Below, one piece after another: positions 1 through 8,556 of a stretch of 64,000 nucleotides of DNA (position 1 is its first letter; every line of letters starts with the position of its first letter). The notes under the pieces were generated by a model that saw only the letters and a program-made list of their open reading frames with translations, had not been told where the DNA came from and made no database searches. Made by a program: the position numbers and the translations under genes. The DNA lies in the NCBI RefSeq assembly GCF_035510375.1, contig NZ_DATKHG010000067.1, one strand, 5' to 3'. The DNA comes from Paenibacillus_I sp035510375 (GTDB taxonomy: Bacteria; Bacillota; Bacilli; Paenibacillales; Paenibacillaceae).

Positions 1-1475
1 GCAACAAATCCAGAAATGATCGCAGACCTCATCCTGTCGTTATTTCAACGCGTCGATGAGTTAGAACGGCGCTTAAATCAAAACAGCAATAATAGCAGCA
101 AACCGCCTTCCAGTGATGGGTATCAGAAACCGAATCCCAAAAGTCTCCGGGGAAAGAGCCATAAAAAAAGCGGCGGCCAGCCGGGCCATAGGGCACATTG
201 GCTGGAGATTAGCGAACATCCGAATCACGTAATTACCCACGAAGTACAAGCATGTGAAAAATGCCAATGCAATTTGTCGGACGTACCCGTTCTGTCGGAA
301 GACAAGCGGCAAGTATTCGATATCATCGTTACAATGGAAATCACCGAACACCGCATCCAGACGAAGGTATGTTCCAATCCTCATTGTCGTCATTCGAATC
401 AATCCGCCTATCCGGAGGGTGTCGATCATAAAACACAATATGGCTCTTCAACTTATGCCTTGTTCAGCTATTTAAACTTACAGCAACTGTTACCCTTGAA
501 CCGGATTACGGAAATGGTTCATGCCTTGACCGGCCACAATGTCAGCGAGGGCACGATCCTTCGTGCCAATCAGGAGCTTCATACGAAGTTGGAGCCCGAA
601 GAACAGAAAATCAAGGCACATTTGCTCGAATCGCCTGTTCTACATTCCGACGAATCGGGCGTGCAAATCAACGGAAAATTACATTGGCTGCATACGGCTT
701 GTACCCCTTTCTTCACGTTCTATAGCGTACACCCCAAACGCGGCAGAGAGGCGATGGATGCTGCTGGTTTGTTGCCCGTGTACAAAGGAACGAACATGCG
801 CGATGGGTTGAAGGCGTACGATGGGTACACCTGCAAGCAGGCGCTTTGCAATCAGCATCATCACCGCGAGTTAAACGCGGTCGTGGAGAACGACAAGCAA
901 CCCTGGGCGCAGGAAATGATCGAGTTGCTGTACGAGATCAAGCGGAGAAAAGAAGAGCTCGTCGAGGCAGGATGCGATGCCATGGATCCGCAAGAACGCG
1001 CTATATTCGAAGATTGGTATCGGACGATTGTTACGATCGGGCTTGCTGACAATCCACTGCCCCCTCCTCCGGCAGAAAAACAACGGGGACGAGTGAAACA
1101 GAGCAAGACGAAAAATTTACTGGATCGCTTGAACACGAAGCGAGATGCGGTACTTGCCTTCATGCACGATTTCCGGGTGCCGTTCACCAATAACGAAGCT
1201 GAGCGAGCGATTCGAATGATCAAGAATCAACAGAAAGTATCCGGCTCCTTTCGCAGCATACAAGGCGCACAAATCTTTAGCCGCATCCGGGGGTTCGTCT
1301 CCACTCTCCGCAAGCAGGATCTTCCTGTTCTAGACACCTTGCGGCAAGTGTTTGAGGGTAAACCAGTCCTACCCGAACCCACAACCACAAACTAATTCCA
1401 CAGCGCTTCAGGGGGGTGCTTCGCACCCTTATTTGTGTTGTCTTGATAGAGGGCTGAGTAGTTACGCTTTTTTAC
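1..1475 (+). mobile_element. Right part of an IS66-family insertion sequence
   Basis: The transposase gene is followed by a short GGGTGC/GCACCC hairpin (1414-1428). About 80 bases past the stop, a segment at 1451-1475 ends in GTTACGCTTTTTTAC. Read on the other strand it begins GTAAAAAAGCGTAAC, which resembles an IS66-type terminal inverted repeat starting GTAA. I therefore place the right end near 1475. The left end lies outside the window, so neither the inverted repeat pair nor the usual 8-bp target duplication can be checked. No accessory tnpA or tnpB is visible downstream; the short members of the family carry only this one gene. Confidence 0.7.
16..1395 (+). CDS. IS66-family transposase
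   Basis: Transposase of the IS66 family, which moves its element by DDE chemistry. The N-terminus has the family's leucine-rich helix, a run of Asn/Ser followed by KPPSSDG, and a basic GGQPGH segment. A zinc-finger-like block follows with C-x2-C near residues 81-84 and a second Cys/His cluster near 118-124. The catalytic core has HSDESG near residue 212 (first Asp) and FTNNEAERAIRMIK near residue 394 (Glu region). At 459 residues it is close to the length of short single-gene members. The frame is open back to base 1, so the true start may lie just upstream of the window; ATG at 16 is the first visible start. Confidence 0.93.
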   Translation: MIADLILSLFQRVDELERRLNQNSNNSSKPPSSDGYQKPNPKSLRGKSHKKSGGQPGHRAHWLEISEHPNHVITHEVQACEKCQCNLSDVPVLSEDKRQVFDIIVTMEITEHRIQTKVCSNPHCRHSNQSAYPEGVDHKTQYGSSTYALFSYLNLQQLLPLNRITEMVHALTGHNVSEGTILRANQELHTKLEPEEQKIKAHLLESPVLHSDESGVQINGKLHWLHTACTPFFTFYSVHPKRGREAMDAAGLLPVYKGTNMRDGLKAYDGYTCKQALCNQHHHRELNAVVENDKQPWAQEMIELLYEIKRRKEELVEAGCDAMDPQERAIFEDWYRTIVTIGLADNPLPPPPAEKQRGRVKQSKTKNLLDRLNTKRDAVLAFMHDFRVPFTNNEAERAIRMIKNQQKVSGSFRSIQGAQIFSRIRGFVSTLRKQDLPVLDTLRQVFEGKPVLPEPTTTN

Positions 1476-1595
1476 AACAACTCAACATAATCGGCGATCT
1501 TCTCTTACAATAATTTTTCATAATTCTCTTTATCCAGATGAATAACTCTGGTCCGGCAAGCGTCACCGAAAAATTTAAGGATGAGGTGGGAACAA

Positions 1596-2010
1596 ATGTC
1601 CGAATTATTGATATTGGATACGAGCGCCGGCGTTTCGACGGTGAGCTGCCACCATTTCAGCATGGCGGTCAAGAAGGACGGCCGGCTGTATCTCATCGAT
1701 TGCGGCGGTCCCGTATGCATGCTGCTTCAACAAATGGGAGAAGACCCGCGCAACATCGACACCGTGTTTCTCACGCACTGGCATCCCGATCACGTGAGCG
1801 GCCTGACGATGCTGCTTCAGAATCTGCAGCTCACATTCATCCGGCCAAGCTCAACACCTTTGTGAAAGAACAGCGGATTCCGAACCTGCTGATCACCCAT
1901 ATTCATCACGAATAGGACCTGCGGGCGGAAGAGCTGAGGCAAATGATTGCGGAAGGACATAGCGGACAAGTTCAGGTTGCGCACGATCTGATGCGTATCG
2001 ACGTCGGGCC
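1596..2010 (+). pseudogene. Decayed metallo-beta-lactamase-fold hydrolase
   Basis: ATG 1596 follows a good ribosome site (GAGGTGGG). The product starts like an RNase Z-type metallo-beta-lactamase-fold protein, with a strand-turn ending in DCGG and the metal motif LTHWHPDHVSG near residue 62. From about 1840 the homology continues in another frame (HPAKLNTF, then LLITHIHHE), reaches an in-frame TAG at 1913-1915, and continues after it to VAHDLMRID. The middle of the domain is missing. The gene therefore has an internal deletion with frame change and a nonsense codon, and it cannot make a functional enzyme. The 3' limit is approximate because the next fragment follows without a gap. Confidence 0.7.
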
Positions 2011-2248
2011 CGCGCAGGAATTAGAGCGCATGGTGCGGCGGGCGATGGATTTTCTTCAGGCGGAACGGTACTGCGCGGCGCCGGTGGAATCGGAGCTCAC
2101 GGGCACCTGGTTTGCGCACGACGGCCAGACGCTGTTCATGGCGGTCCAGCATCCGGGAGAAGAAACGAAGGACCCGAATAACCCGACCAGCCGCTGGCCT
2201 TACCGGGATATCCCGAGACCGTCCGTCGTCGCCATATCCAGGCAATGA
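2011..2248 (+). pseudogene. 3' fragment of a PhoX/DUF839-type phosphatase gene
   Basis: The last ~75 codons of this frame read like the C-terminus of PhoX-type (DUF839) calcium-dependent phosphatases. ELTGTWFAHDGQTLF is followed by VQHPGEE, then NPTSRWP and PRPSVVAI, a characteristic ending for that family. No start or body of the enzyme is present; the fragment is fused in frame to the tail of the metallo-beta-lactamase remnant. It looks like the scar of a deletion that joined two genes next to the insertion element. The join position (about 2010) is inferred from where the similarity changes character. Confidence 0.65.
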
Positions 2249-2275
2249 TATTAGGCTGCTCGCTGTGCGCCTGTT

Positions 2276-3715
2276 TCAAATTTCCGCGCCGGGCAGTGTG
2301 ATCTCAACCGTCGTTCCCCGGCCAAGCTGGCTGTCGAACAGCAGACGGCCGCCGTGCGCCTCCACGATCTTGAAGCACATCATCAGGCCGAGCCCGGTGC
2401 CTTTTTCCTTGGTCGTATAGAAAGGCTCGCCGAGCTTCGGGATTCTTTCCTCGGGGATGCCGCCGCCCTGGTCGCGAAACCGGATGCGGATTTCCCCGTG
2501 GGCCGCCCCCGTTGTTTCGACTTCCACAACAATCGTCCCGCCATCAGGCATCGCTTCAATCGCGTTTTTGAGCAGATTGATGAATACCTGCTTGATCTGG
2601 AACTCCGCGCAGCGAATGAACGGCTCCGCAGTGTTGGACTTCGTCTCGAGACAGATGACGATGCCGCGCAGATTCGCTTCCGCACCCAGCAGTGTGATCA
2701 CCTGTTTCAGGATGCGTCCGACATGGGAGCGCTTGAAATCGGTCGTTTGCGGTTTCGCGATCATGAGGAAATCCGTCACGATGTTGTTGATCAAATCGAT
2801 CTCGGACAGCATGATGTCATAGAACTCGCTTTTACTTTCGTGTCCGGCACGCAGCAGCTGCACGAATCCCCGCATGGCGGTCAGCGGATTCCGTATCTCG
2901 TGGGCGACCCCGGCAGCCAGATGGCCGATCATGTTCAGCTTGTCGGTCTTCCTTAGAAACTCCTCGGTTCGTTTCTTTTCGGTAATATCCCTTGAAATAC
3001 CGGCGTATCCGGTAATGTTGCCGGCCGCGTTTCGTACGGGGAAGACGGTCAGGCTTACGTCGATCAGCCGGCCGCCTTTGCATTGCCGAACGGTTTCATA
3101 GTTTTTAATTTGCTCGCCGGCGAGAATTTTCCGGTTGAGCGCTTCCGCCTGCTCGGCCATATGGCTCGGGATAAAAGGCAAACCGCGGCCGAGCACCTCC
3201 TCCGCGGACCAGCCGTATATATGCTCGAAGGCGGAATTGACGCGGATGATTTTGCTTGATAAATCGACGACATCGATCGCATCGAGGCTGCTCTCAAAGA
3301 AAGATTCAAGCAGCTCCCTGGTCGAGCCCAGCTCGATTTCCGCTTTTTTCCGCTCGGTAATGTCGACGCAGGAAGCAATGACCTCCACCACCGTCCCGTT
3401 CCGCTTTACGGGCCGCAATGAAGCGAGATAGCGTATGTTGTTATACTCGCCCTCGTACGTGACTTTTTCTTCACCTGCCCAGGCGCGCCGGTAAAAGTCC
3501 TCCTTGACCGCTGCCGATTTGTCGGGAAACAATTGGTAAAGATCTTTGCCGACAACTTGGCAGGGAGTAAAGCCCAGCTGGTAGACGAGCTCTCCTTCGC
3601 ATAACGTATGGATGAAGCGGCCTTCCGTTTGTTTAAACTTGAATGTCATACCCTGCTGCAGCCGGATGGTTTCTACAAGATTCAGCTCAGGCTGCAATTG
3701 TTCGTGTTTCTCCAA
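2276..3715 (-). CDS. PAS-domain sensor histidine kinase, sporulation-kinase type
   Basis: Soluble sensor kinase with no membrane segment. Two PAS/PAC units come first, with a PAC-like segment followed by ITERKK and then a second PAS with YGWSAEEVLGR. The phosphoacceptor helix is AAGVAHEIRNPLTAMRGF, and the ATPase domain has a conserved Asn in LLKNAIEAMPDGG plus GGGIPEE and KGTGLGL. This arrangement resembles the orphan kinases that feed the Spo0F phosphorelay, and no response regulator is adjacent, so a phosphorelay role is inferred. I chose TTG 3715 because AGGAG lies about ten bases upstream; codons further upstream (to 3865) encode a sequence that does not look like protein. A second kinase of this type lies at 30917-32677. 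Confidence 0.85.
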   Translation of the reverse strand: MEKHEQLQPELNLVETIRLQQGMTFKFKQTEGRFIHTLCEGELVYQLGFTPCQVVGKDLYQLFPDKSAAVKEDFYRRAWAGEEKVTYEGEYNNIRYLASLRPVKRNGTVVEVIASCVDITERKKAEIELGSTRELLESFFESSLDAIDVVDLSSKIIRVNSAFEHIYGWSAEEVLGRGLPFIPSHMAEQAEALNRKILAGEQIKNYETVRQCKGGRLIDVSLTVFPVRNAAGNITGYAGISRDITEKKRTEEFLRKTDKLNMIGHLAAGVAHEIRNPLTAMRGFVQLLRAGHESKSEFYDIMLSEIDLINNIVTDFLMIAKPQTTDFKRSHVGRILKQVITLLGAEANLRGIVICLETKSNTAEPFIRCAEFQIKQVFINLLKNAIEAMPDGGTIVVEVETTGAAHGEIRIRFRDQGGGIPEERIPKLGEPFYTTKEKGTGLGLMMCFKIVEAHGGRLLFDSQLGRGTTVEITLPGAEI

Positions 3716-3887
3716 GTGCGGCACTCTCCTGTTAAAGTTGCATTTTGCAGTAATAAAATACGGTGAATCAGCGAATTTGCCCGGAAGGCAAACCGATACT
3801 AAGCGGCAATACCGGAATATTGGCTCAAGCGGTTCCGGCGGCGCGGACATAAAATACTCTATCAAACTATCGGAGGTGTGAGGACCG

Positions 3888-4049
3888 GTGATCCGATCGA
3901 ACGTGAAAACCTATCGCTATCGCGTAGGAAAGAACCATTACATCATCATAAAGGTCAATCAATTGGCCGTGGGGAGAACGGAGATTGGCAACGTTCTGGC
4001 CAGCAATGCCGTAAATGTGCAAATTTTGAAAAAAAGAGGCCGCCGCTGA
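3888..4049 (+). CDS. Small hypothetical protein (53 aa)
   Basis: A GTG start at 3888 is preceded at nine bases by a strong CGGAGGTG ribosome site. The product begins VIRSNVKTYRYRVG and ends LKKRGRR. It is basic, rich in beta-forming residues, with no Cys and no membrane helix. I do not recognise the family. It is divergent from the PAS kinase and lies 239 bases before the desaturase. A tiny second ORF with a perfect ribosome site follows at 4101. The strong start signal is the main reason for calling it a gene. Confidence 0.5.
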   Translation: MIRSNVKTYRYRVGKNHYIIIKVNQLAVGRTEIGNVLASNAVNVQILKKRGRR

Positions 4050-4100
4050 CGTCATAACCGGGCAACATACTATTACCACTTTACCAAGGAGGTGATAGCG

Positions 4101-4130
4101 ATGAGTGGGAAAAAAGAGGCAAAACCATAA
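4101..4130 (+). other. Nine-codon ORF behind a perfect ribosome-binding site
   Basis: AAGGAGGTGATAGCG directly precedes ATG 4101, one of the best start contexts in the window, yet the frame closes after MSGKKEAKP. One extra A in the A-run at 4110-4115 would give an 18-residue peptide ending at the TGA near 4158. It could be a leader peptide, a truncated small gene, or the remains of one. Function unknown. Confidence 0.25.
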
Positions 4131-4156
4131 GGAACCCGGCGGTCTTTCCGTCTATA

Positions 4157-4221
4157 TGACGTTTGTCATACCCGCGACTTGACGTTTATGACTGCCGTAC
4201 GGGAGCTGTATTTTCTATAAT
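4157..4221 (+). promoter_or_regulatory. Putative DesR operator and des promoter
   Basis: Two related blocks, TGACGTTTGTCA (4157-4168, itself palindromic) and TGACGTTTATGAC (4180-4192), are spaced 23 bases apart, about two helix turns. A perfect -10 TATAAT lies at 4216-4221, but the -35 position (around 4193-4198, TGCCGT) is poor, as expected for an activator-dependent promoter. With a start near 4228 the blocks cover about -71 to -36. In Bacillus subtilis phosphorylated DesR binds upstream of des from roughly -77 to -28. The assignment rests on position, repeat structure and the adjacent desKR genes, not on a sequence match to the known operator. Confidence 0.55.
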
Positions 4222-4287
4222 GACGATAGGAAAGTCCGTCCGTCGCCATCATACAACAGGCACGCGCGTCAAATCGAGGAGGAAACC

Positions 4288-5343
4288 ATGAACCGGCCCG
4301 AAATCGCACATCTGAAAAAAAATGTCGCCCCCTACGAGCAAACCGATACGAAGGCGAGCGTCCGGCAGATCGTCAACACGATCGGACCTTTGCTGCTGCT
4401 CTGGTACGCCGCTTACTTGAGCCTCTCCGTATCGTATTGGCTTACTCTTCCGATTATACTGGTCACGGCCGGGTTTGTCGTCCGCACGTTCATTCTTTTT
4501 CACGACTGCTGTCACGGATCGTTCTTGCGAAGCCGGCAGGCTAACGAAATCATCGGTACCCTTACAGGTATTATTACACTCGTTCCTTATGAGCAGTGGA
4601 AACGAAGCCATTCGATCCACCACGCCACGAGCAGCAATCTTGACAAACGGGGGATCGGCGACATGTGGATTCTTACCGTAGAAGAATATGCGGCATCTCC
4701 TTTGTGGCGCCGAATCGCTTACCGCATTTACCGCCATCCGGTCGTCATGTTCGGGCTTGGACCGATTGCCATTTTCCTCGTCGATTACCGTTTCAACAGT
4801 AAAGGAGCGAAGCGCAAGGAACGCATCAACACCTACGTCACCAATGCGGGCATTGTCGCGCTGTATGCGCTGCTGATCTCGGCGGTCGGCTGGCAAGCTT
4901 TTCTGCTGATTCAGGGTCCCGTCTTCTTCGTCTCCGGCCTGCTCGGCATCTGGCTGTTCTATGTGCAGCATCAATTCGAGGATTCTTATTTCGAGAAGGA
5001 GGATGAGTGGAGCTATGTGAAGGCCGCGGTGGAAGGAAGCTCTTATTACAAGCTGCCGAAGGTACTGCAATGGATGACCGGCAACATCGGGTTTCATCAT
5101 GTGCATCATTTGAGCCCGAGGGTGCCGAACTATAACCTGGAGAAGGCCCATCATGCGACGCCTCCCCTTCAGAAAGCGACGACCATTACGATCGGCGCCA
5201 GCCTGCAGTCGCTTCGCTTCCGTCTGTGGGACGAGCGGAACAAAACCTTCGTCAGCTTCAGCGACGCAAGGCGTTTGTCCGTGAAAAGCCGATCCGCGGC
5301 GGACAAAGTGAAAAGACAAAATCCGGGCTTTCAAGGAAAATAA
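4288..5343 (+). CDS. des: Membrane acyl-lipid fatty-acid desaturase
   Basis: Integral membrane di-iron desaturase that introduces double bonds into phospholipid acyl chains, keeping membranes fluid in the cold. The three histidine boxes are present: HDCCHG near residue 73, HSIHH near residue 110, and HHVHH near residue 271. Hydrophobic segments lie between them (about residues 33-72, 92-104, 148-166, 193-232). Length 351 aa is normal for Bacillus Des. ATG 4288 follows GAGGAGG at good spacing. It is followed by desK and desR, the same order as in Bacillus subtilis, where DesKR induce des on cold shock. An inducible promoter with two repeat blocks lies upstream. Confidence 0.93.
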   Translation: MNRPEIAHLKKNVAPYEQTDTKASVRQIVNTIGPLLLLWYAAYLSLSVSYWLTLPIILVTAGFVVRTFILFHDCCHGSFLRSRQANEIIGTLTGIITLVPYEQWKRSHSIHHATSSNLDKRGIGDMWILTVEEYAASPLWRRIAYRIYRHPVVMFGLGPIAIFLVDYRFNSKGAKRKERINTYVTNAGIVALYALLISAVGWQAFLLIQGPVFFVSGLLGIWLFYVQHQFEDSYFEKEDEWSYVKAAVEGSSYYKLPKVLQWMTGNIGFHHVHHLSPRVPNYNLEKAHHATPPLQKATTITIGASLQSLRFRLWDERNKTFVSFSDARRLSVKSRSAADKVKRQNPGFQGK

Positions 5344-5423
5344 CCTGACGTCAACGGGTATAATTCTATACAATAGTCGTATCGGTGAGACGTATCGGCG
5401 AAAAGCAAAGGATGGGGGCGGCC

Positions 5424-6569
5424 ATGCAGAAGTGGTACCAGATTTTTCAGAAAAATACGGGTCTCAGCCCTTATGTATGGGTCGTCTTTTACATCCTGCC
5501 GTTTTATTTCATCTTTCGTTCCTCCTCGACCTATGAGGTAGTGATCGGCATTCTGATGATTATCGGATTTTTCATTTGCTACGTGCTCTCATTCGTTTCG
5601 CGCGGGTGGATGGTTTACTTCTGGACAAGCGTGCAGATATTGATTTCCATCACGATGACGCTGCTATTCGGCTATGTTTATTTTGCGCTGTTTCTGGCCT
5701 TCTTCATCGGCAATATCCAGAACCGGATCGGTTTCTTTACGTTGTATACGATTCATCTCATCAGCACGGTCGTCACGATCAACTACGGGTTCGTTTCGCA
5801 AAATCCGGTTTTCATTACGCAGCTGCCTTTTGTGCTCGTCAGTCTGATCGCGGTCATTCTGCTGCCTGTCACCACGTACAACCGCAACAGGAGCGATAAG
5901 CTGCAGGGGCAGCTGGAGCATGCGAACAAACGGATTTCCGAGCTGGTCAAGCTCGAGGAGCGCCAGCGGATCGCCCGCGACCTGCATGATACGCTCGGCC
6001 AAAAGCTGTCGTTGATCGGGCTGAAAAGCGACCTGGCCGGCAAGCTGATCGGCACCGACCCTTATCGGGCGCGGGCCGAAATCGGCGACGTCAGCCGGAC
6101 CGCCAGAACGGCGCTCAAGGAAGTGCGGGAAATGGTGACCCGGATGCGCGGCACGAGCATGGAGGACGAGATTTACCGGATCAGGCAGATCCTGAACGCC
6201 GCGGAGATCCAGTTCACGCTCGAGGGGGACCCGAAGCTGACGGACACCTCCCTGTTGAACGAAAATGTGGTGAGCATGTGCCTGAAAGAAGCCGTAACCA
6301 ATGTGGTGAGGCACAGCAGCGCGACCGCCTGCTCGATCTCCGTCGAGCCGTCGCCGACCGAGCTTGTTGTCCGGGTGAAGGACAACGGGATCGGCATCGG
6401 CGGGGCGGAAACCTCGCGTTTCGGAAGCAGCGGCATTCGGGGCATGAAGGAACGGCTTGAATTCGTCAACGGCAGCCTGGAGATCGGATCGGACGGTGGA
6501 ACGACGGTCGTCATTAAGGTGCCGAATGTGGTGCAGCAGCCGGAGAAAGAGAAGGGGGCGGGGATATGA
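5424..6569 (+). CDS. desK: Membrane-fluidity sensor histidine kinase DesK
   Basis: Sensor kinase/phosphatase that reads membrane thickness and controls DesR. Four to five transmembrane segments occupy about residues 15-150, followed by a coiled coil and the HisKA_3 motif ERQRIARDLHDTLGQKLSLI, in which the His is the phosphorylation site. The ATPase domain has CLKEAVTNVVRHS, a DNGIGI motif and a GIRGMKERLEF motif. Similarity to Bacillus subtilis DesK extends from the opening (LSPYVWVVFYILPFYFIF) to the end. I prefer ATG 5424 (381 aa), with GGGGGCGG just upstream; an in-frame ATG at 5412 is possible. A TGACGTCA palindrome and TATAAT (5345-5366) lie in the gap after des and might form a second promoter. 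Confidence 0.93.
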   Translation: MQKWYQIFQKNTGLSPYVWVVFYILPFYFIFRSSSTYEVVIGILMIIGFFICYVLSFVSRGWMVYFWTSVQILISITMTLLFGYVYFALFLAFFIGNIQNRIGFFTLYTIHLISTVVTINYGFVSQNPVFITQLPFVLVSLIAVILLPVTTYNRNRSDKLQGQLEHANKRISELVKLEERQRIARDLHDTLGQKLSLIGLKSDLAGKLIGTDPYRARAEIGDVSRTARTALKEVREMVTRMRGTSMEDEIYRIRQILNAAEIQFTLEGDPKLTDTSLLNENVVSMCLKEAVTNVVRHSSATACSISVEPSPTELVVRVKDNGIGIGGAETSRFGSSGIRGMKERLEFVNGSLEIGSDGGTTVVIKVPNVVQQPEKEKGAGI

Positions 6570-7165
6570 TACGGATCGTTATAGCTGAGGACCAGCGGAT
6601 GCTGCTCGGCGCGCTTGCCTCCCTGCTGGACCTGGAGGAGGACATGGAGGTCGTGGCGCGGGCGAGCAACGGCGAGGAAGCCGTAAGGCTGGTTCATCTT
6701 CATAAGCCGGATGTATGCGTGATGGATATCGAGATGCCGGTGCGAAGCGGGCTGGACGCAGCCGAGGAGCTGAAGGGCTCGGGCTGCAAGGTGCTGATCC
6801 TGACGACGTTCGCGCGCGCCGGTTATTTCGAGCGCGCGATCAAAGCCGGCGCGCACGGTTATTTGCTGAAGGACAGTCCCAGCGAGGAGCTTGCCGATTC
6901 GATCCGCAGCATCGTATCCGGGCGGCGGATTTATGCTTCGGAGCTGGTGGATGACGCATACGGCCAGGAGAATCCGCTTACCGACCGGGAGAAGGAAGTG
7001 CTGGGGCTGATCGCGGACGGCAAAAACACGAAGGAAATCGCCAGCCAGCTGTACATCACGACGGGCACCGTGCGCAACTATATTTCCGTGATTCTCGACA
7101 AGCTGGGCGTCAGCAACCGGATCGAAGCGATTACGCGGTTCAAGGAGAAGGGCTGGTTCAAGTGA
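6566..7165 (+). CDS. desR: Response regulator DesR
   Basis: NarL/FixJ-type response regulator, 199 aa, overlapping desK by four bases. The receiver domain has the acidic pair in AEDQ, the phosphoacceptor Asp in VMDIEMP (residue 54) and the conserved Lys in LLKDS. The C-terminal LuxR-type helix-turn-helix is complete (NPLTDREKEVLGLIADG, then TVRNYISVILDKLG). In the known system DesR phosphorylated by DesK activates des; here the tandem TGACGTTT blocks before des are the obvious target. The operon des-desK-desR appears self-contained. No terminator was obvious before the lacI promoter 50 bases downstream. Confidence 0.93.
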   Translation: MIRIVIAEDQRMLLGALASLLDLEEDMEVVARASNGEEAVRLVHLHKPDVCVMDIEMPVRSGLDAAEELKGSGCKVLILTTFARAGYFERAIKAGAHGYLLKDSPSEELADSIRSIVSGRRIYASELVDDAYGQENPLTDREKEVLGLIADGKNTKEIASQLYITTGTVRNYISVILDKLGVSNRIEAITRFKEKGWFK

Positions 7166-7221
7166 CGTATTGTGCGACGCCGGCTTCCGGCCGCTAATGA
7201 TTATAAGCCCGCAGAAAACGG

Positions 7222-7277
7222 TTGCATTCGACAGCATTGCATGTTAGTATGGTCTCAATAAATTAATCGATTAATTT
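7222..7277 (+). promoter_or_regulatory. lacI promoter and palindromic operator
   Basis: A sigma-A-type promoter has -35 TTGCAT (7222-7227), a 17-base spacer and -10 TAGTAT (7245-7250). The perfect 18-bp palindrome AAATTAATCGATTAATTT (7260-7277) lies at the expected transcription start. Its central CG and symmetry fit LacI-family operators. An almost identical copy precedes the transporter genes at 8392-8409, so autoregulation together with control of the sugar operon is likely. Confidence 0.8.
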
Positions 7278-7318
7278 TTAGCCGCCGTCTTCCAACGATG
7301 ACGTTCAAAGGAGAAGGT

Positions 7319-8362
7319 ATGACCAGGATCAAGGATATCGCTCGGAGAGCGAACGTTTCCACAGCCACGGTGTCGAATGTGTTGAACGGAACGGGCAGCG
7401 TCAGCGAGAAGACGAGAGCGAACATACTCAAAGTCATCGAAGAAATGAATTATCAGCCCAACCATATCGCCAAAAGCCTGAAAATCAAAAAAACAAAAAC
7501 AATCGGCGTTATTGTGGAAGACGTCACCTCTTTCAATTCGGCCGAAATTATAGACGGCATCAACGAATATGCGGAAAATGAAGGGTTTTCCTTGCTGCTC
7601 ACCAACATGCGGGTATTTAAACGGCTGGGTCAGGAATACAAGGATGATGAGGTCGTCAGACAATTGGCTTCCCAGGCGTTCCAGGAAATATTGAACAAAC
7701 AGGTAGACGGCTTGATTTATGTCGGCGCGCATCCTCGCGACGTAACCCGGATGATCGAGAGCAACGAGCGGATTCCCGTTGTGTACACCTACTGCTACAC
7801 CTCGCGTGACGAGGATTATTCGGTCAACTATGACGATCATCTGGGCGCCTATGAAGCGACGAACTATCTGATCGAGTCGGGACATCGGCAAATAGCGGTA
7901 ATCAGCGGGGTTTTCAATTCCAATTCGTCACGCGAACGTTTTAACGGCTATTACCAGGCGATTATGGACAACCGGTTGATGTTCGATCCCGCCCTGATCA
8001 AGACAGGGGAGTGGGAATTCGAATCGGGCCGCCGCCTTACGGCGGAGCTTCTGGCCGCGGACAACCGTCCTACGGCCATCCTGGCGATGAACGACAACAT
8101 GGCCGCGGGCGCAGTCAACGCCTGCAAGGAGCAGGGGCTTCGCGTTCCGGAAGACCTGTCGATCGTAGGCTTCGACGACCGTGAATTCAGTTCCTATACC
8201 GCCCCCCGGTTGACGACCATGCGGCTGCCGCTGCACGAGATGGGGGCGGAAGCGATGAAATCGATAATGGACATATTGGCGGGCAATGAAAGCGCTGTAA
8301 AAAGCAAAAAACTGAAATGCACGCTTATTGAAAGGCATTCCGCCGCTCAAGCTCCCAAGTAA
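7319..8362 (+). CDS. LacI-family transcriptional regulator of the adjacent sugar locus
   Basis: Sugar-responsive DNA-binding repressor of 347 aa. The N-terminal helix-turn-helix is MTRIKDIARRANVSTATVSN, followed by the hinge YQPNHIAKSLK, then a periplasmic-binding-protein-like effector domain ending in GFDDREFSSY and ERHSAA. ATG 7319 is preferred because AAAGGAGAAGG precedes it; an upstream in-frame ATG at 7298 lacks such a site. The protein probably binds the palindromes at 7260 and 8392 and releases them on binding its (unknown) sugar. A sequence at 8287-8300 inside the gene resembles a catabolite-responsive element with one mismatch. Confidence 0.92.
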   Translation: MTRIKDIARRANVSTATVSNVLNGTGSVSEKTRANILKVIEEMNYQPNHIAKSLKIKKTKTIGVIVEDVTSFNSAEIIDGINEYAENEGFSLLLTNMRVFKRLGQEYKDDEVVRQLASQAFQEILNKQVDGLIYVGAHPRDVTRMIESNERIPVVYTYCYTSRDEDYSVNYDDHLGAYEATNYLIESGHRQIAVISGVFNSNSSRERFNGYYQAIMDNRLMFDPALIKTGEWEFESGRRLTAELLAADNRPTAILAMNDNMAAGAVNACKEQGLRVPEDLSIVGFDDREFSSYTAPRLTTMRLPLHEMGAEAMKSIMDILAGNESAVKSKKLKCTLIERHSAAQAPK

Positions 8363-8391
8363 CAGGCAGCAAACCAATTTTTTTCAGCAGG

Positions 8392-8409
8392 AAATTAATC
8401 GATTAACTT
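8392..8409 (+). promoter_or_regulatory. Second LacI-family operator, before the ABC transporter
   Basis: AAATTAATCGATTAACTT differs from the palindrome before lacI at one position in 18. It sits 148 bases before the binding-protein start, in the only promoter-sized gap of the locus. It links the regulator to the transporter and hydrolase genes downstream. A clear -35/-10 pair was not found around it. Confidence 0.78.
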
Positions 8410-8556
8410 ATGCTGCATATTCCGTCCGGGAGGGGATGCTTATCGACAAACAGTGACCGAGCTTGCCGAGCACAAACGGCATACGTTAAGGGAAGTCCGG
8501 CAAAGCCGCGAGTTCCCGGTCTTGCATTCAATCCAATTTGAGAGGGGTCAAATTCA

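Noticed and set aside
3716..3865. Upstream extension of the PAS kinase to 3865
   Set aside because: No ribosome site; the extra 50 residues look random, whereas TTG 3715 has AGGAG at good spacing.
4179..4184. TTGACG as the -35 box of the des promoter
   Set aside because: Spacing to either -10-like element is 24 or 31 bases, too long; it is better read as part of the activator site.
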